Assembly: GCF_022549785.1 (NCBI RefSeq)
Contig: NZ_JAKZGO010000020.1
Location: 351 to 64,034 of the forward strand
Origin: Belliella alkalica
GTDB taxonomy: Bacteria; Bacteroidota; Bacteroidia; Cytophagales; Cyclobacteriaceae
Length of the DNA: 63,684 nucleotides
Direction of reading: 5' to 3'
The stretch's first letter is position 1; each line of letters starts with the position of its first letter. Positions 36,614 through 44,787 of this stretch are shown one piece after another. The translations under genes were made by a program, and so were the position numbers. Under the pieces are notes generated by a model that was not told the origin of the DNA, did not search any database, and saw only the letters and a list, made by a program, of their open reading frames with translations.

Positions 36614-37747
36614 TCAATCAATGTTTAATTCATAGAAATAAAAGACTTCATAATCTTTTTCAATTTCATCTTCCTCTTCACCCTCTTTAAGTTTACTGTA
36701 CATTAAGTTCCGGCAACTGCTCAATTTGACGTCTTTGGCACCTTCCCACAATTTTCTATCACCCTCAAAAACTTGGTAATAGGTATTTTCATATTTCTTG
36801 GCGAGTGCTTGAAATTCTGGCTGACCTACTACATTCCTTGGCAGTGCATCAACTTCTTCTTGGGGCGCAGCACCTTTGTACCAAGTGATCAGATAGCCAT
36901 TTGAAAAATTGAAGCCTTCATAGACTGAGGATGCCAGTCTATTGAAGAAGCTACCAAAGTTTTCATTTGGATCACTAGGTGTATTTTGCTTGTAGTTTTC
37001 TCCCGGTTGCAATGGTACATGTCTTTTCAGTTCCATGGAAGGGAAATCATACACATAAATCTCTGGTGAAGAAGAAAAATTAATGTATAGTTCGTCCTTA
37101 TGATAAACGGCCAGTGGGCTGTCAAAATTATAGCTTCCGGGATTAAGTACCATTTGACTTTCTTTCGGAAATTCAGTTCTTGATATGATTGAAAAATCCT
37201 CCACTTTGTAACTCGTCAATAAGGGATAGCCAATTCCAAAACTCTCCCAGAAAGCATCTCTATTTTCTTCAGTCTTGAAGGCCGAAGAAAACATCAAGTC
37301 TCCTATCGGCAGATTGACCGTAGAACCCATGATGCGGTTGGTAATGGGACTATAGGGAGTCTTTCTTTTTTCTTTCAGGTTGAATTCTCCATCATAGATG
37401 AACTGCTGTCCGAATGTTTCTATCAAAATATCACCAGAATCAAGATACTGCGCAGTAAGGAAGTAATCTGATTGGTAATTGTCTTTCCCATCACCTGTTC
37501 GGTTGACTTGCTGAAGGATATCTCCTTTTTTGTTCACCCTCAGAAACTCATTGGTCAATATATCATAGAGGAGAAACTCCGAATGATCTTCCTTGAGATC
37601 AATCATGTAGAGTTTGCCGAGGTGATCAATCACCAAACTATCTGCAACAACTAGGTCAACCTCTTCAAGTACAACCCGTTCCTTATTTGCAGGGCTACAA
37701 TATTGGAAAATGATCAACAAGGAGAGAAAAAGGAGTGATTGCTTCAT
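36614..37747 (-). CDS. 6-bladed beta-propeller lipoprotein, DUF4221-like (paralogue 1)
   Basis: This 377-residue protein has a short signal and lipobox-like Cys (IIFQYC, residue 17). The body shows propeller-type repeats, including EIYVYDFPSMELKRHVPL, which parallels EVYVYDLKTKNILEI in the next upstream paralogue. It is one of three related lipoproteins here. The family is frequent in Bacteroidota, often next to small secreted peptides; no enzymatic role is known. A long acidic stretch (EGEEEDEIEKD) precedes the C-terminus. Confidence 0.75.
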   Translation of the reverse strand: MKQSLLFLSLLIIFQYCSPANKERVVLEEVDLVVADSLVIDHLGKLYMIDLKEDHSEFLLYDILTNEFLRVNKKGDILQQVNRTGDGKDNYQSDYFLTAQYLDSGDILIETFGQQFIYDGEFNLKEKRKTPYSPITNRIMGSTVNLPIGDLMFSSAFKTEENRDAFWESFGIGYPLLTSYKVEDFSIISRTEFPKESQMVLNPGSYNFDSPLAVYHKDELYINFSSSPEIYVYDFPSMELKRHVPLQPGENYKQNTPSDPNENFGSFFNRLASSVYEGFNFSNGYLITWYKGAAPQEEVDALPRNVVGQPEFQALAKKYENTYYQVFEGDRKLWEGAKDVKLSSCRNLMYSKLKEGEEEDEIEKDYEVFYFYELNID

Positions 37748-37945
37748 TGCTTTAAGTTTAAAACTTCCTTAAATCAAACTAAAAACACTGGAAAATCAAA
37801 GGTATATAGGTAAAATTAGTTTAAAAGTAAAAATCTATGGACTCATAGAAAGTAAAACCCAATTGTAAAAGAACAAATCCACAAAAAAAAAGAAATAAAA
37901 ACACGCCTTTTTCTTTAAGTATTAACTATTCACCTAATAAATTGA

Positions 37946-39046
37946 TCATTTTTTCACTAAAGCATATCTATTGATTCTCAACGCATTTTCATCAGTTATA
38001 TCTTTCTGAACGATGTGTAAATCACTATCATAAATATCAATTGAGACTCCACTATTCTCAGGAGTATCTAGTTCAAGACATTCACCTATCATTGATATTG
38101 CAGTTAAATTAAGACCACCTTTTAGTTGACCATTTAAATAATTAAAATGACCTCTATATATTCTTTCATTTCTAAAGTCATAGGTTATTTTAGAAAAAGA
38201 AGTGCCTCCATTTTTGAAATAAAAAGGTGAGGTCTTGGTATAGTTGCTATATGGGAATGGCGGGATTTTTAAAAAACCATCTGGTATACAGGTTATTTCT
38301 AAAATATTTTTGGTTTTGAGGTCATACACATACACTTCTGGAAACGAAGCCCACATATAGACTACTTTGCCATTCGCTATACTTAATGTTGGAGTTAGAG
38401 CAAAATAATGTCCTTGGCCGTCTTTTACCAAACCATCAGGAGTAGGTATTCTTATTAACTCACCTGATTCTGAGATAGGATCAAACCGTACTAATTCAAA
38501 AAATTTTGGTAGGGACTGAAATTGATCTTCATGGTCGTTACGTCTTGAATAATTAAAATATATTTCACCTGTTGTCTTATCCCATGCTCCACGAATTGAG
38601 TTAATTTTCTTTTCGGGATCTAAATTCAATTTCTCTATGATAGAAATGAAAGTGATTTTCTTTAACATATTCCCATTTCGATCTAAAAAATAAAAGGCAT
38701 CGTTTCCAATTACATAAAATTGGTTATTGTGTAAGAATGCCGTGTTGATGTTGGAGAAAATTCCGTTTGGCCCCTCTCTTTCGATTTTAACCTTTTTAAC
38801 AATTTCCTTTTCCGGAAGATTATAAAGTTGCAGTTCATCGGTTGTGTGATCATATACTACTAAATCTCCTACCAAATTAAAGTCATAAAAAACTGGTAGC
38901 GCCTGATAAATTTCTCCATTGAAAGGGATTTCTAGCTTCTCCTCAAGTATCAATTTAAGCGATGATAACCTTGGATTATTACACGCAAAAATAGAACCCA
39001 ATAAAAGTAAAAGAGATATCTGTTTATTTATTTGAAAATTTTTCAT
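37946..39046 (-). CDS. 6-bladed beta-propeller lipoprotein, DUF4221-like (paralogue 2)
   Basis: This 366-residue protein has a lipobox (GSIFAC, about residue 22). Propeller-type repeats include DLVVYDHTTDELQLYNL, FYFLDRNGNMLKKI and EVYVYDLKTKNILEI. It is separated by 160 bp, including a strong terminator, from the upstream cysteine-rich peptide gene, so it should have its own promoter. Function is unknown; surface ligand binding or anchoring is a guess. Confidence 0.75.
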   Translation of the reverse strand: MKNFQINKQISLLLLLGSIFACNNPRLSSLKLILEEKLEIPFNGEIYQALPVFYDFNLVGDLVVYDHTTDELQLYNLPEKEIVKKVKIEREGPNGIFSNINTAFLHNNQFYVIGNDAFYFLDRNGNMLKKITFISIIEKLNLDPEKKINSIRGAWDKTTGEIYFNYSRRNDHEDQFQSLPKFFELVRFDPISESGELIRIPTPDGLVKDGQGHYFALTPTLSIANGKVVYMWASFPEVYVYDLKTKNILEITCIPDGFLKIPPFPYSNYTKTSPFYFKNGGTSFSKITYDFRNERIYRGHFNYLNGQLKGGLNLTAISMIGECLELDTPENSGVSIDIYDSDLHIVQKDITDENALRINRYALVKK

Positions 39047-39160
39047 TCAAGATTGCTTTATGATAACACTGAATGTGGAATATTGAAATGTAATATTCAC
39101 AGCACATATTAATTTTGGACATATTTATAAAAGAAAAAAATAATTAATCTTCAATTGAAA

Positions 39161-39201
39161 AAATAAATATAGTGTGATTTTTAATCACACTATATTTATT
39201 T
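39161..39201. terminator. strong terminator of the cysteine-rich peptide gene
   Basis: AAATAAATATAGTGTGAT (39161-39178) pairs perfectly over 18 bp with ATCACACTATATTTATTT (39184-39201), loop 5 nt. On the minus strand a T-run follows, 5 bp past the peptide stop codon. Confidence 0.88.
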
Positions 39202-39206
39202 CATTC

Positions 39207-39458
39207 TTACGCTTCCCCACATGAAGAACTAGATCCATTGGTTGGAACTGTATAAGAGTAAGATTCATTAGTATCACAATCAATAATTTCTATGACATCT
39301 CCTTTACAACAATTTTCATTTGCACTATTGATAATATCTACCGTATCTCCGACACTACACGATATCACAAAATTCCCATCGCAACTAGCGATACCATTAG
39401 ATATATTGAAAAACATGCCCAATGCAACTAACATTAAAATCGAACAATTTTTTCTCAT
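39207..39458 (-). CDS. small secreted six-cysteine protein
   Basis: This 83-residue protein has a signal peptide (about 1-24, ending NGIA). The mature part is about 58 residues, acidic, with six cysteines (26, 34, 50, 51, 61, 80), which could form three disulfides, and a Ser-rich end. I recognise no family. Small secreted peptides such as the NVEALA family are known beside 6-bladed propeller genes in Bacteroidota; this one lacks the NVEALA motif. A dedicated strong terminator and a tetranucleotide repeat in its upstream region indicate an independent, perhaps highly expressed or variable, transcript. Confidence 0.75.
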   Translation of the reverse strand: MRKNCSILMLVALGMFFNISNGIASCDGNFVISCSVGDTVDIINSANENCCKGDVIEIIDCDTNESYSYTVPTNGSSSSCGEA

Positions 39459-39512
39459 AACTTTTTTTATATTTTAGTTAAAATTTTAATGACTTTAAAA
39501 GTAACTTACTAT

Positions 39513-39551
39513 TAAAGCTATTTACAAGAAAGAAAGAAAGAAAGAAGCAAA
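39513..39551 (-). promoter_or_regulatory. putative promoter of the cysteine-rich peptide with an AAGA repeat as spacer
   Basis: On the minus strand TTTG (39548-39551) and TAGCTTTA (39513-39520, one mismatch to TAnnTTTG) bracket 27 nt. Most of this spacer is five tandem AAGA units (39526-39547, TCTT on the transcribed strand). Bacteroidota spacing is usually about 19-23, so repeat number could set promoter strength. Confidence 0.35.
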
Positions 39552-39696
39552 TTTTTAGTTTGAAATTTTTTGAAAAATTTTATTATATAAAAATTACAAA
39601 CACAATACATTTCGATATAAAAACTTACCAAAATCATATTTTTAGCACTCCAAATAAAGCTGATGGACTTTATTGCAAATAAGTCTAAGCTTAACT

Positions 39697-40845
39697 TCAA
39701 TACTTAATCCTATCAAAGTACAGGGTATCTTCATTGCCTACATCAAGGTTGAATTTTCGGAGGTCTTTGTTGAAGTAGAAGGTTCTGTCTTTGTAAAAAG
39801 TATAAAGAATTCCACTCCCATCATGTTGGTACGTCCCCAGTTGATTAAAGTTTTCATCTAATATCATCAATTCTTTCTTTGGCTTTAATTTCCTCTCCAA
39901 AAAATCTTCCTTACTGATCCCTGATTTTGCTTCTCTGATATACCTATTGTTGACTTCATCATAATATAAAGCTCCATATGAATCACTGATCCACTGAAAA
40001 TAAGAATCTAATTGACTAATTGGAATTTCTTTAAAGTCCTCATTAAACTCTTGATACTCATCGACCAATTTGCTTTTAGCTAATATTTTATCATAAGAAC
40101 CAGATGCATCTATCAAATAGAGAGAATCTGAGAGCGGGAAACTAACAATGAATTTATCTAAATTACTGTTGTAAACGATATCAAACGCATTGAAGCTTTG
40201 TGAATATCTCTTATCTAAATAGATTTTTGGAGTTGGGAAAGCTACATTTGACACAACACCTGACTCTAAGTCAATCTTTTTCAAACTAAGCTGCTTCTTG
40301 ATTTCAACTTCCTTACCGACGGGGTACTTTGGTAGAGACTGAATATAGACAGACCCTTTACGATAGGCCAATGGAGAAACTAGCGCAGTGGCTCCAAAGC
40401 TAATACTGTCATTCATTAACTTGATCTTCTTATAAATTTCACCTTGAAGATTTGCCAAATAAAAAGACGCATAATCTTGACTAAATAAGATAACAGTATC
40501 CTTATTGACAAAATGAATTCCTGAACCAAACTCCATCCCATTGACCGCATTTGGTCCAGTTACCGGAAATTTTATGGTTTGTTCGATGTTTTGTGATTCG
40601 ATATCATAAATTTTAAATCCATTGATTAATGAAGAGAATATTAAAAGCTTCTCCTTTTGATCTAAAGTGATCTTTTTATTCAATCTACTCACTAAAGAAG
40701 TCTCTTCATCCAATATTATTTGTGCTGAAGCCTCTGCATCATAATTTAAAAGTTTATTAGCACTTTCTGATTCTAATGATTTAGATTTTTGTTCACAATT
40801 TGAAAGCAAAACAATTAAAACAATGCATTTGATCTGATTTCTCAT
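39697..40845 (-). CDS. 6-bladed beta-propeller lipoprotein, DUF4221-like (paralogue 3)
   Basis: This 382-residue protein has a lipobox-like sequence VLLSNC (Cys about residue 17). Repeats such as GFKIYDIESQNIEQTIKF and ASFYLANLQGEIYKKIKL fit a propeller, and the overall length and layout match the two paralogues downstream. It is the first gene of the locus. A run of 19 A (T on its coding strand) lies 74 bp before the ATG. Confidence 0.72.
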   Translation of the reverse strand: MRNQIKCIVLIVLLSNCEQKSKSLESESANKLLNYDAEASAQIILDEETSLVSRLNKKITLDQKEKLLIFSSLINGFKIYDIESQNIEQTIKFPVTGPNAVNGMEFGSGIHFVNKDTVILFSQDYASFYLANLQGEIYKKIKLMNDSISFGATALVSPLAYRKGSVYIQSLPKYPVGKEVEIKKQLSLKKIDLESGVVSNVAFPTPKIYLDKRYSQSFNAFDIVYNSNLDKFIVSFPLSDSLYLIDASGSYDKILAKSKLVDEYQEFNEDFKEIPISQLDSYFQWISDSYGALYYDEVNNRYIREAKSGISKEDFLERKLKPKKELMILDENFNQLGTYQHDGSGILYTFYKDRTFYFNKDLRKFNLDVGNEDTLYFDRIKY

Positions 40846-40918
40846 ATCCTATTGGAGATTAAAATTGGAATTTCATTAAATAAAACGAATTTTGACTAAA
40901 AACTTAATGTCAGTAAAG

Positions 40919-40937
40919 AAAAAAAAAAAAAAAAAAA
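40919..40937. repeat. A19 homopolymer upstream of the propeller gene
   Basis: Nineteen consecutive A on the plus strand (T19 on the strand of the downstream gene). No GC-rich hairpin precedes it, so it is not a terminator; it lies in the probable promoter region. A homopolymer of this length is also a classical sequencing-error site. Confidence 0.75.
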
Positions 40938-41103
40938 CTCGAAAACAAATTCTTGGTTAAAAATAATTATAAAACGGTAGATACTGAATGAAGAAGAATC
41001 AAATTTGATTTAAGAACCATTTTCAAAACCCTTCAGATGAAGAAAGGTCTTGAAACGGGGTTAAATATTCTGAAAACTATAAATAGTCAGATTTAAAAAC
41101 CCT

Positions 41104-41736
41104 TCAAATCAAAACCTCCAAATCCTTCCCAGGCTTTGGATAGCTCAATTTAGCTAATCTCTTTCCAACATAATATTCATCCAAACCAGAAACGGTAACA
41201 GTTCCTAAGGCTTCTAAATCCAAGGACCCATCCGTTCTAAGTCCTTTTGAATCTACACAGACTTCCTCAATGGATGCTATAACTAGCACAGTTCCATTTA
41301 CCTGCAAGGTTTGCGTCTCCACCAACTTACAGGCCAACTGTACTGGACTGTTCTCCACAAAAGGTGCAAAAAAATCATTTTTATAGACTTCGTTTAATCC
41401 TGTCGCTACAAACTCAGACTCTTTGTAGCTCGCTGCTGTCTGATGTGCCTGTTTGTAAAAAGATTCATGCACATGATTGAGGGTGAAATACTCGGTTGCG
41501 AGAATATTTTCTAGGGTATGTCTTTCCACAGTATGTGGGCGAAACAATATCCCAACTAAAGGAGGACTCGCTCCAATATGGAAAACTTGGGAAAATGGAG
41601 ATAGATTGGAAATCCCTGCTTTATTTTTTGTCCCTATTAGATTTAAACTTTTGTAACCTGACAAAGAATTTACAAAATCTCTTCTAAATCCGCTTTCTGA
41701 ATTTAGTAGTTCTTCTTTGGTGAAATTTTTCATCAT
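41104..41736 (-). CDS. flavin reductase family protein
   Basis: This 210-residue FMN-binding split-barrel protein shows GISNLSPFSQVFHIGASPPLVGI and DTLEN-like HTLENILATEYFTLNHV, typical of the flavin reductase (DIM6/NTAB) family. The enzymes reduce free or bound flavin with NAD(P)H. The start overlaps the stop of the upstream unknown gene by 4 bp. An alternative start is the second Met. Partner unknown. Confidence 0.85.
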   Translation of the reverse strand: MMKNFTKEELLNSESGFRRDFVNSLSGYKSLNLIGTKNKAGISNLSPFSQVFHIGASPPLVGILFRPHTVERHTLENILATEYFTLNHVHESFYKQAHQTAASYKESEFVATGLNEVYKNDFFAPFVENSPVQLACKLVETQTLQVNGTVLVIASIEEVCVDSKGLRTDGSLDLEALGTVTVSGLDEYYVGKRLAKLSYPKPGKDLEVLI

Positions 41737-42176
41737 TCAGCAATGGCTTCTTCTATAGAATCACAATATTTTATATCCAACTTATCAATGACATTGGTGG
41801 GATTGTTTCTGAGAATCTGTTCTTTGGCAATCATCACCATTTTTTCAAACCACTTCTCAGGTGGCAAGATTTTTCTGTGCTGATCAACTCCATATTCGAG
41901 CATTTCATTTTTCCAGTGCAAAAAATACCATTCCATGCTTGGCTGATGGAAAGCTCTCAAAGATCTTTTATCGAATATAAATTTACTGTACCCACCTTCT
42001 TTGATTATCTCTGAGATTCTCAAGAAAATATTCTTGAAATTCTCTATTGGAACATAGTCTGAGAGAAGCTGACAGATCACTATCCCTTTTTCAGGACTAG
42101 CGAAAACTTTGGCATCTCTTTCTTCAAAAATCAAGTCAAAATTACTAAGTTCAGTGATATTGATAGTAGCGTTCAT
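41733..42176 (-). CDS. conserved-looking hypothetical protein
   Basis: This 147-residue cytoplasmic protein has no signal or membrane segment. The pattern (KVFASPEKGIVICQLLSDYVPIENFKNIFLRISEII, YSKFIFDKRSLRAFHQPSMEWYFLHW) could be an alpha/beta STAS/SpoIIAA-like fold, but this is only an impression. It is coupled by a 4-bp overlap to the flavin reductase and lies 24 bp after a small coiled-coil gene. Confidence 0.6.
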   Translation of the reverse strand: MNATINITELSNFDLIFEERDAKVFASPEKGIVICQLLSDYVPIENFKNIFLRISEIIKEGGYSKFIFDKRSLRAFHQPSMEWYFLHWKNEMLEYGVDQHRKILPPEKWFEKMVMIAKEQILRNNPTNVIDKLDIKYCDSIEEAIAE

Positions 42177-42200
42177 TTTATTAAAGGTTAATTTGGTGGG

Positions 42201-42464
42201 TTAGTGAAATGACCTTTTTTTCAATGTAGGTGCATTTGTCACCTCTACTTTGAAGGTGTCCAAGTTTTCTTCCAAACGTATAGCATATTCCAAAGTTGTC
42301 TTCATAAGCTCTTGTTGTGCGGAGATTTGTTCCTTCAACCTCTCCAATTCAACATTCATTTCAGACAACTTTTGCTCATATTCCTTTTGAAGCCTTTCCT
42401 TCTCGAGTCTGGCTTTTTTCAATTCTTCCTTGAAAATCAAAAATGATTCCGGTGGAGTCTTCAT
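42201..42464 (-). CDS. small coiled-coil protein
   Basis: This 87-residue hydrophilic protein is predicted to be almost entirely helical. Heptad-like Leu spacing and Lys/Glu-rich sequence run from about residue 10 to 70 (EELKKARLEKERLQKEYEQK onward). There is no signal peptide. It may associate with the gene product encoded 24 bp downstream. Function unknown. Confidence 0.55.
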   Translation of the reverse strand: MKTPPESFLIFKEELKKARLEKERLQKEYEQKLSEMNVELERLKEQISAQQELMKTTLEYAIRLEENLDTFKVEVTNAPTLKKRSFH

Positions 42465-42544
42465 AATCGTTGTACTTATTACTCTGGGAACATACCCTAT
42501 TTTACTACTTTATCTGTATATGTTTTGTTTAAAAAAAAACAAAT

Positions 42545-43231
42545 TTATATACCTTTCACAGAAGAAATACCACCATCCAAGTGTAAAATCTGGCCTGTCA
42601 TCCAAGATGCATCTTCCGAAAGCAAATATAATGTAGCCGAAGCAATATCACTAGGCTTACCATATCTTCCTAATGGATGCCTTTTATTTGAGGCTTCTTT
42701 CTTATCATCATTACCTAAAAGCTGATTTGCCAAAGGCGTATCTGTAAGCGAAGGAGCTACAGCATTTACCCTGATTCGATTTGGAGCCCATTCTGCTGCT
42801 AGAGACTTGGTCAACCCCTCTACAGCGCCTTTGGCACTTGCAATGGAAGCATGAAACCCTAAACCAATCCGTACAGCCACGGTACTATATAAAACTACTG
42901 ATGCAGAGTCTGATTTCTTTAATCCTTTCATACATGCTTGAAGAACTTTGATTGCTCCTAACACATTGATTTCGTAATCCTTTCTGAAATCATCCAAAGA
43001 GAATCTGTGAAATGGTTTTAGATTAATTGATCCCGGGCAATACACCAATCCATCTATTACATCTGGAAGATTTGAAATTTCAGTAAATTCTTCGGTGACA
43101 TCAAGCTCATTTTCCCCTTCTGCACTTCTGGAATAGCTAAACACATTAGCTCCGATTTTCTCTAGTTTTTCTACTAAACTCTTCCCTATACCTGAATTCC
43201 CTCCAATGACTACAATATTCCTATTATCCAT
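42545..43231 (-). CDS. SDR family oxidoreductase
   Basis: This 228-residue classical SDR has GGNSGIGKSLVEKL (about 8-21), a region corresponding to NAG read here as YCPGSIN, and LAAEWAPNRIRVNAVAPSLTDTP. The usual YxxxK tyrosine is not obvious: the segment reads IGLGFHASIASAKGAVEG, with S and K but His/Ser where Tyr would be expected. It precedes the flavin reductase group. Its proximity to folE/PTPS could point to pterin chemistry, but SDR substrates cannot be read from sequence. Confidence 0.82.
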   Translation of the reverse strand: MDNRNIVVIGGNSGIGKSLVEKLEKIGANVFSYSRSAEGENELDVTEEFTEISNLPDVIDGLVYCPGSINLKPFHRFSLDDFRKDYEINVLGAIKVLQACMKGLKKSDSASVVLYSTVAVRIGLGFHASIASAKGAVEGLTKSLAAEWAPNRIRVNAVAPSLTDTPLANQLLGNDDKKEASNKRHPLGRYGKPSDIASATLYLLSEDASWMTGQILHLDGGISSVKGI

Positions 43232-43258
43232 AATTTATCCTTTTATAATTAAGCTATT

Positions 43259-43287
43259 GTATCAAAAAATGTTTAATTTTTTGATAC
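43259..43287. promoter_or_regulatory. 12-bp inverted repeat upstream of the SDR gene
   Basis: GTATCAAAAAAT-gttta-ATTTTTTGATAC is a perfect inverted repeat 28 bp before the SDR ATG. It is distinct from the folE terminator that follows it, so it may be an operator or a leader hairpin. Confidence 0.4.
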
Positions 43288-43292
43288 ATAAA

Positions 43293-43321
43293 AAAAACCA
43301 AAACTTGTCGTTTTGGTTTTT
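43293..43321 (-). terminator. terminator of PTPS-folE
   Basis: AAAAACCAAAAC-ttgtc-GTTTTGGTTTTT is a perfect 12-bp stem. It lies 24 bp after the folE stop on the minus strand with a T-run, so folE and the SDR are probably separate transcripts. Confidence 0.82.
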
Positions 43322-43345
43322 CCTGCTGGTTTAGTTTGTAAATTT

Positions 43346-44041
43346 TTACAAAGAAATGTATTTCATAAATTCATTTCTTGAACTTTCTTCATTTTCGAAT
43401 TTTCCGCTATAAAAAGAAGTCACTGTAGAACTATTTACATCCTTGATACCTCTTGATGAAACACACATGTGATGCGCATCGATAACTACTGCGACATCAT
43501 CCGTTCCCAAGATTTCTTTCAATTCATTTCCGATCTGCATTGTAAGTCTTTCCTGAACCTGAGGTCTTTTGGCAAAATATTGTACAATTCTATTAATCTT
43601 GGACAACCCGATGACCGTGCCGTTTGAAATATAAGCTACGTGGGCTTTCCCGTATATTGGGACAAAGTGATGTTCACAGTTCGAAAAGAATGTTATATCC
43701 TTTTCGACAAGCATTTCATTATACTTATACTTGTTTTCAAAAAGCTTTGCATCAGGTTTATTTTTAGGGTCAAGACCACTAAAAATTTCCTGAATGTACA
43801 TTTTGGCAACTCTACGAGGAGTACCTTTTAAGCTATCATCTGTAAGGTCTAGACCTAGCACATGCATAATTTCCCTGAAATGCTTTTCGATAAGCTCGAT
43901 TTTCAGCTCATCATCCATTTCAAATGCGTCTTCTCTCAATGGTGTGTCAAATGAGGTGCCTACATGTTCATCACCAATTTCGTCAATATCCCGACTGATA
44001 TTAATTCCCATCGTATTCAACAAAGTTTCTTTCTGTTTCAT
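43346..44041 (-). CDS. folE: GTP cyclohydrolase I
   Basis: This 231-residue enzyme makes 7,8-dihydroneopterin triphosphate from GTP. It has FFSNCEHHFVPIYGKAHVAYI (zinc Cys/His), VIGLSKINRIVQYFAKRPQVQERL and HHMCVSSRGIKD (second zinc Cys and catalytic His). The N-terminal 30 residues are variable. Starting at 44041 it overlaps the PTPS gene by 41 bp; an internal ATG at 44011 would reduce this to 11 bp. Product feeds folate and possibly other pterins. Confidence 0.96.
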   Translation of the reverse strand: MKQKETLLNTMGINISRDIDEIGDEHVGTSFDTPLREDAFEMDDELKIELIEKHFREIMHVLGLDLTDDSLKGTPRRVAKMYIQEIFSGLDPKNKPDAKLFENKYKYNEMLVEKDITFFSNCEHHFVPIYGKAHVAYISNGTVIGLSKINRIVQYFAKRPQVQERLTMQIGNELKEILGTDDVAVVIDAHHMCVSSRGIKDVNSSTVTSFYSGKFENEESSRNEFMKYISL

Positions 44042-44411
44042 ATAGTCGAATAATTAATTCGTGTTTTTTGTCAATTTTAGTTCTTAGAATATTCCAAATA
44101 ACCACAGCAATGTTTTCCGCAGTTGGGTTAAGGTTTTGAAATTCATCTGTGTCTAAATTTAAGTTTTTATGATCAAATTTATTTAAAACGTGCTCCTTGA
44201 TAAGGTCTGAGAGGATTTTCATATCATATACATAACCTGTCTCTGGATCTATGGGACCTATCAGTTTCACAATCAATTCATAATTGTGCCCATGATAGTT
44301 TTTATTGTTACACTTGCCAAAAATTTCTTGATTTTTTTCTTCAGACCAATTTGGATTGTGCAATCTATGTGCACAATTGAAGTGCTCTTTTCTATATACA
44401 GCTATTTTCAT
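44001..44411 (-). CDS. 6-pyruvoyl-tetrahydropterin synthase / QueD family
   Basis: This 136-residue T-fold protein has the zinc histidines in HFNCAHRL and YHGHNYEL, and the catalytic Cys in GKCNNKNYHGH. PTAENIAVVIW follows near the C-terminus, and ETERNFVEY carries the pterin-anchoring Glu. The family includes PTPS (biopterin), QueD (queuosine) and folate-pathway variants. Adjacency to folE with gene overlap shows shared pterin substrate; which product is made is undecided. No queC/queE are nearby. Confidence 0.88.
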   Translation of the reverse strand: MKIAVYRKEHFNCAHRLHNPNWSEEKNQEIFGKCNNKNYHGHNYELIVKLIGPIDPETGYVYDMKILSDLIKEHVLNKFDHKNLNLDTDEFQNLNPTAENIAVVIWNILRTKIDKKHELIIRLYETERNFVEYDGN

Positions 44412-44758
44412 TATGTTCTAAACCTGATGATTTGATTTTTTGTTTAATTAAAACACATTTTCTTTAAACAAAAACACTAAAGACCTGAATTACAGTTGAA
44501 TAAATATTCTTGCCGATTTGGAGTTTTTTTGTCATCCCATTTTTTTTTGCAAAATACTCTTCTCAACATTTATCCACTCAAAAACAGTTCCATCGAAAAT
44601 AATTCAGAGATTGGAATGTTTGGGTTGGCTCCTGCTTTCAAAAATGGCTATTAGATATTTTGAATTAAAAACATCCTTACCATCAAAGCATATGTTGAGG
44701 CTTGGTCAAACTAAATAGCGTTTTAATCTATCGAAGTAGCAAGGAAGAAAACAGTAAA
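44412..44758. other. intergenic region
   Basis: About 350 bp between the PTPS start and the L,D-transpeptidase end. A 66-codon plus-strand frame at 44518 and a degenerate minus-strand frame are both unconvincing. No clear RNA or repeat was seen. Confidence 0.4.
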
Positions 44759-44787
44759 CTAGATCAAGTTTTCCGAACTTGATCTAG
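44759..44787 (-). terminator. hairpin at the 3' end of the L,D-transpeptidase gene
   Basis: CTAGATCAAGTT-ttccg-AACTTGATCTAG is a perfect 12-bp stem. It includes the last seven codons and the stop of the gene. The following minus-strand sequence is only moderately T-rich. Confidence 0.55.

Noticed and set aside
39518-39700. 60-codon minus-strand frame starting with TTG at the end of a propeller gene.
   Set aside because: AT-rich intergenic sequence, no family likeness, and it would run over the promoter and AAGA repeat of the peptide gene.
40919-40937. T19 tract on the minus strand as a terminator of the flavin reductase transcript.
   Set aside because: No GC-rich hairpin immediately precedes it on that strand.
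44518-44718. 66-codon plus-strand frame in the gap between PTPS and L,D-transpeptidase genes, and a degenerate minus-strand frame there.
   Set aside because: Neither resembles a transposase or other family; several stops interrupt the minus-strand reading.
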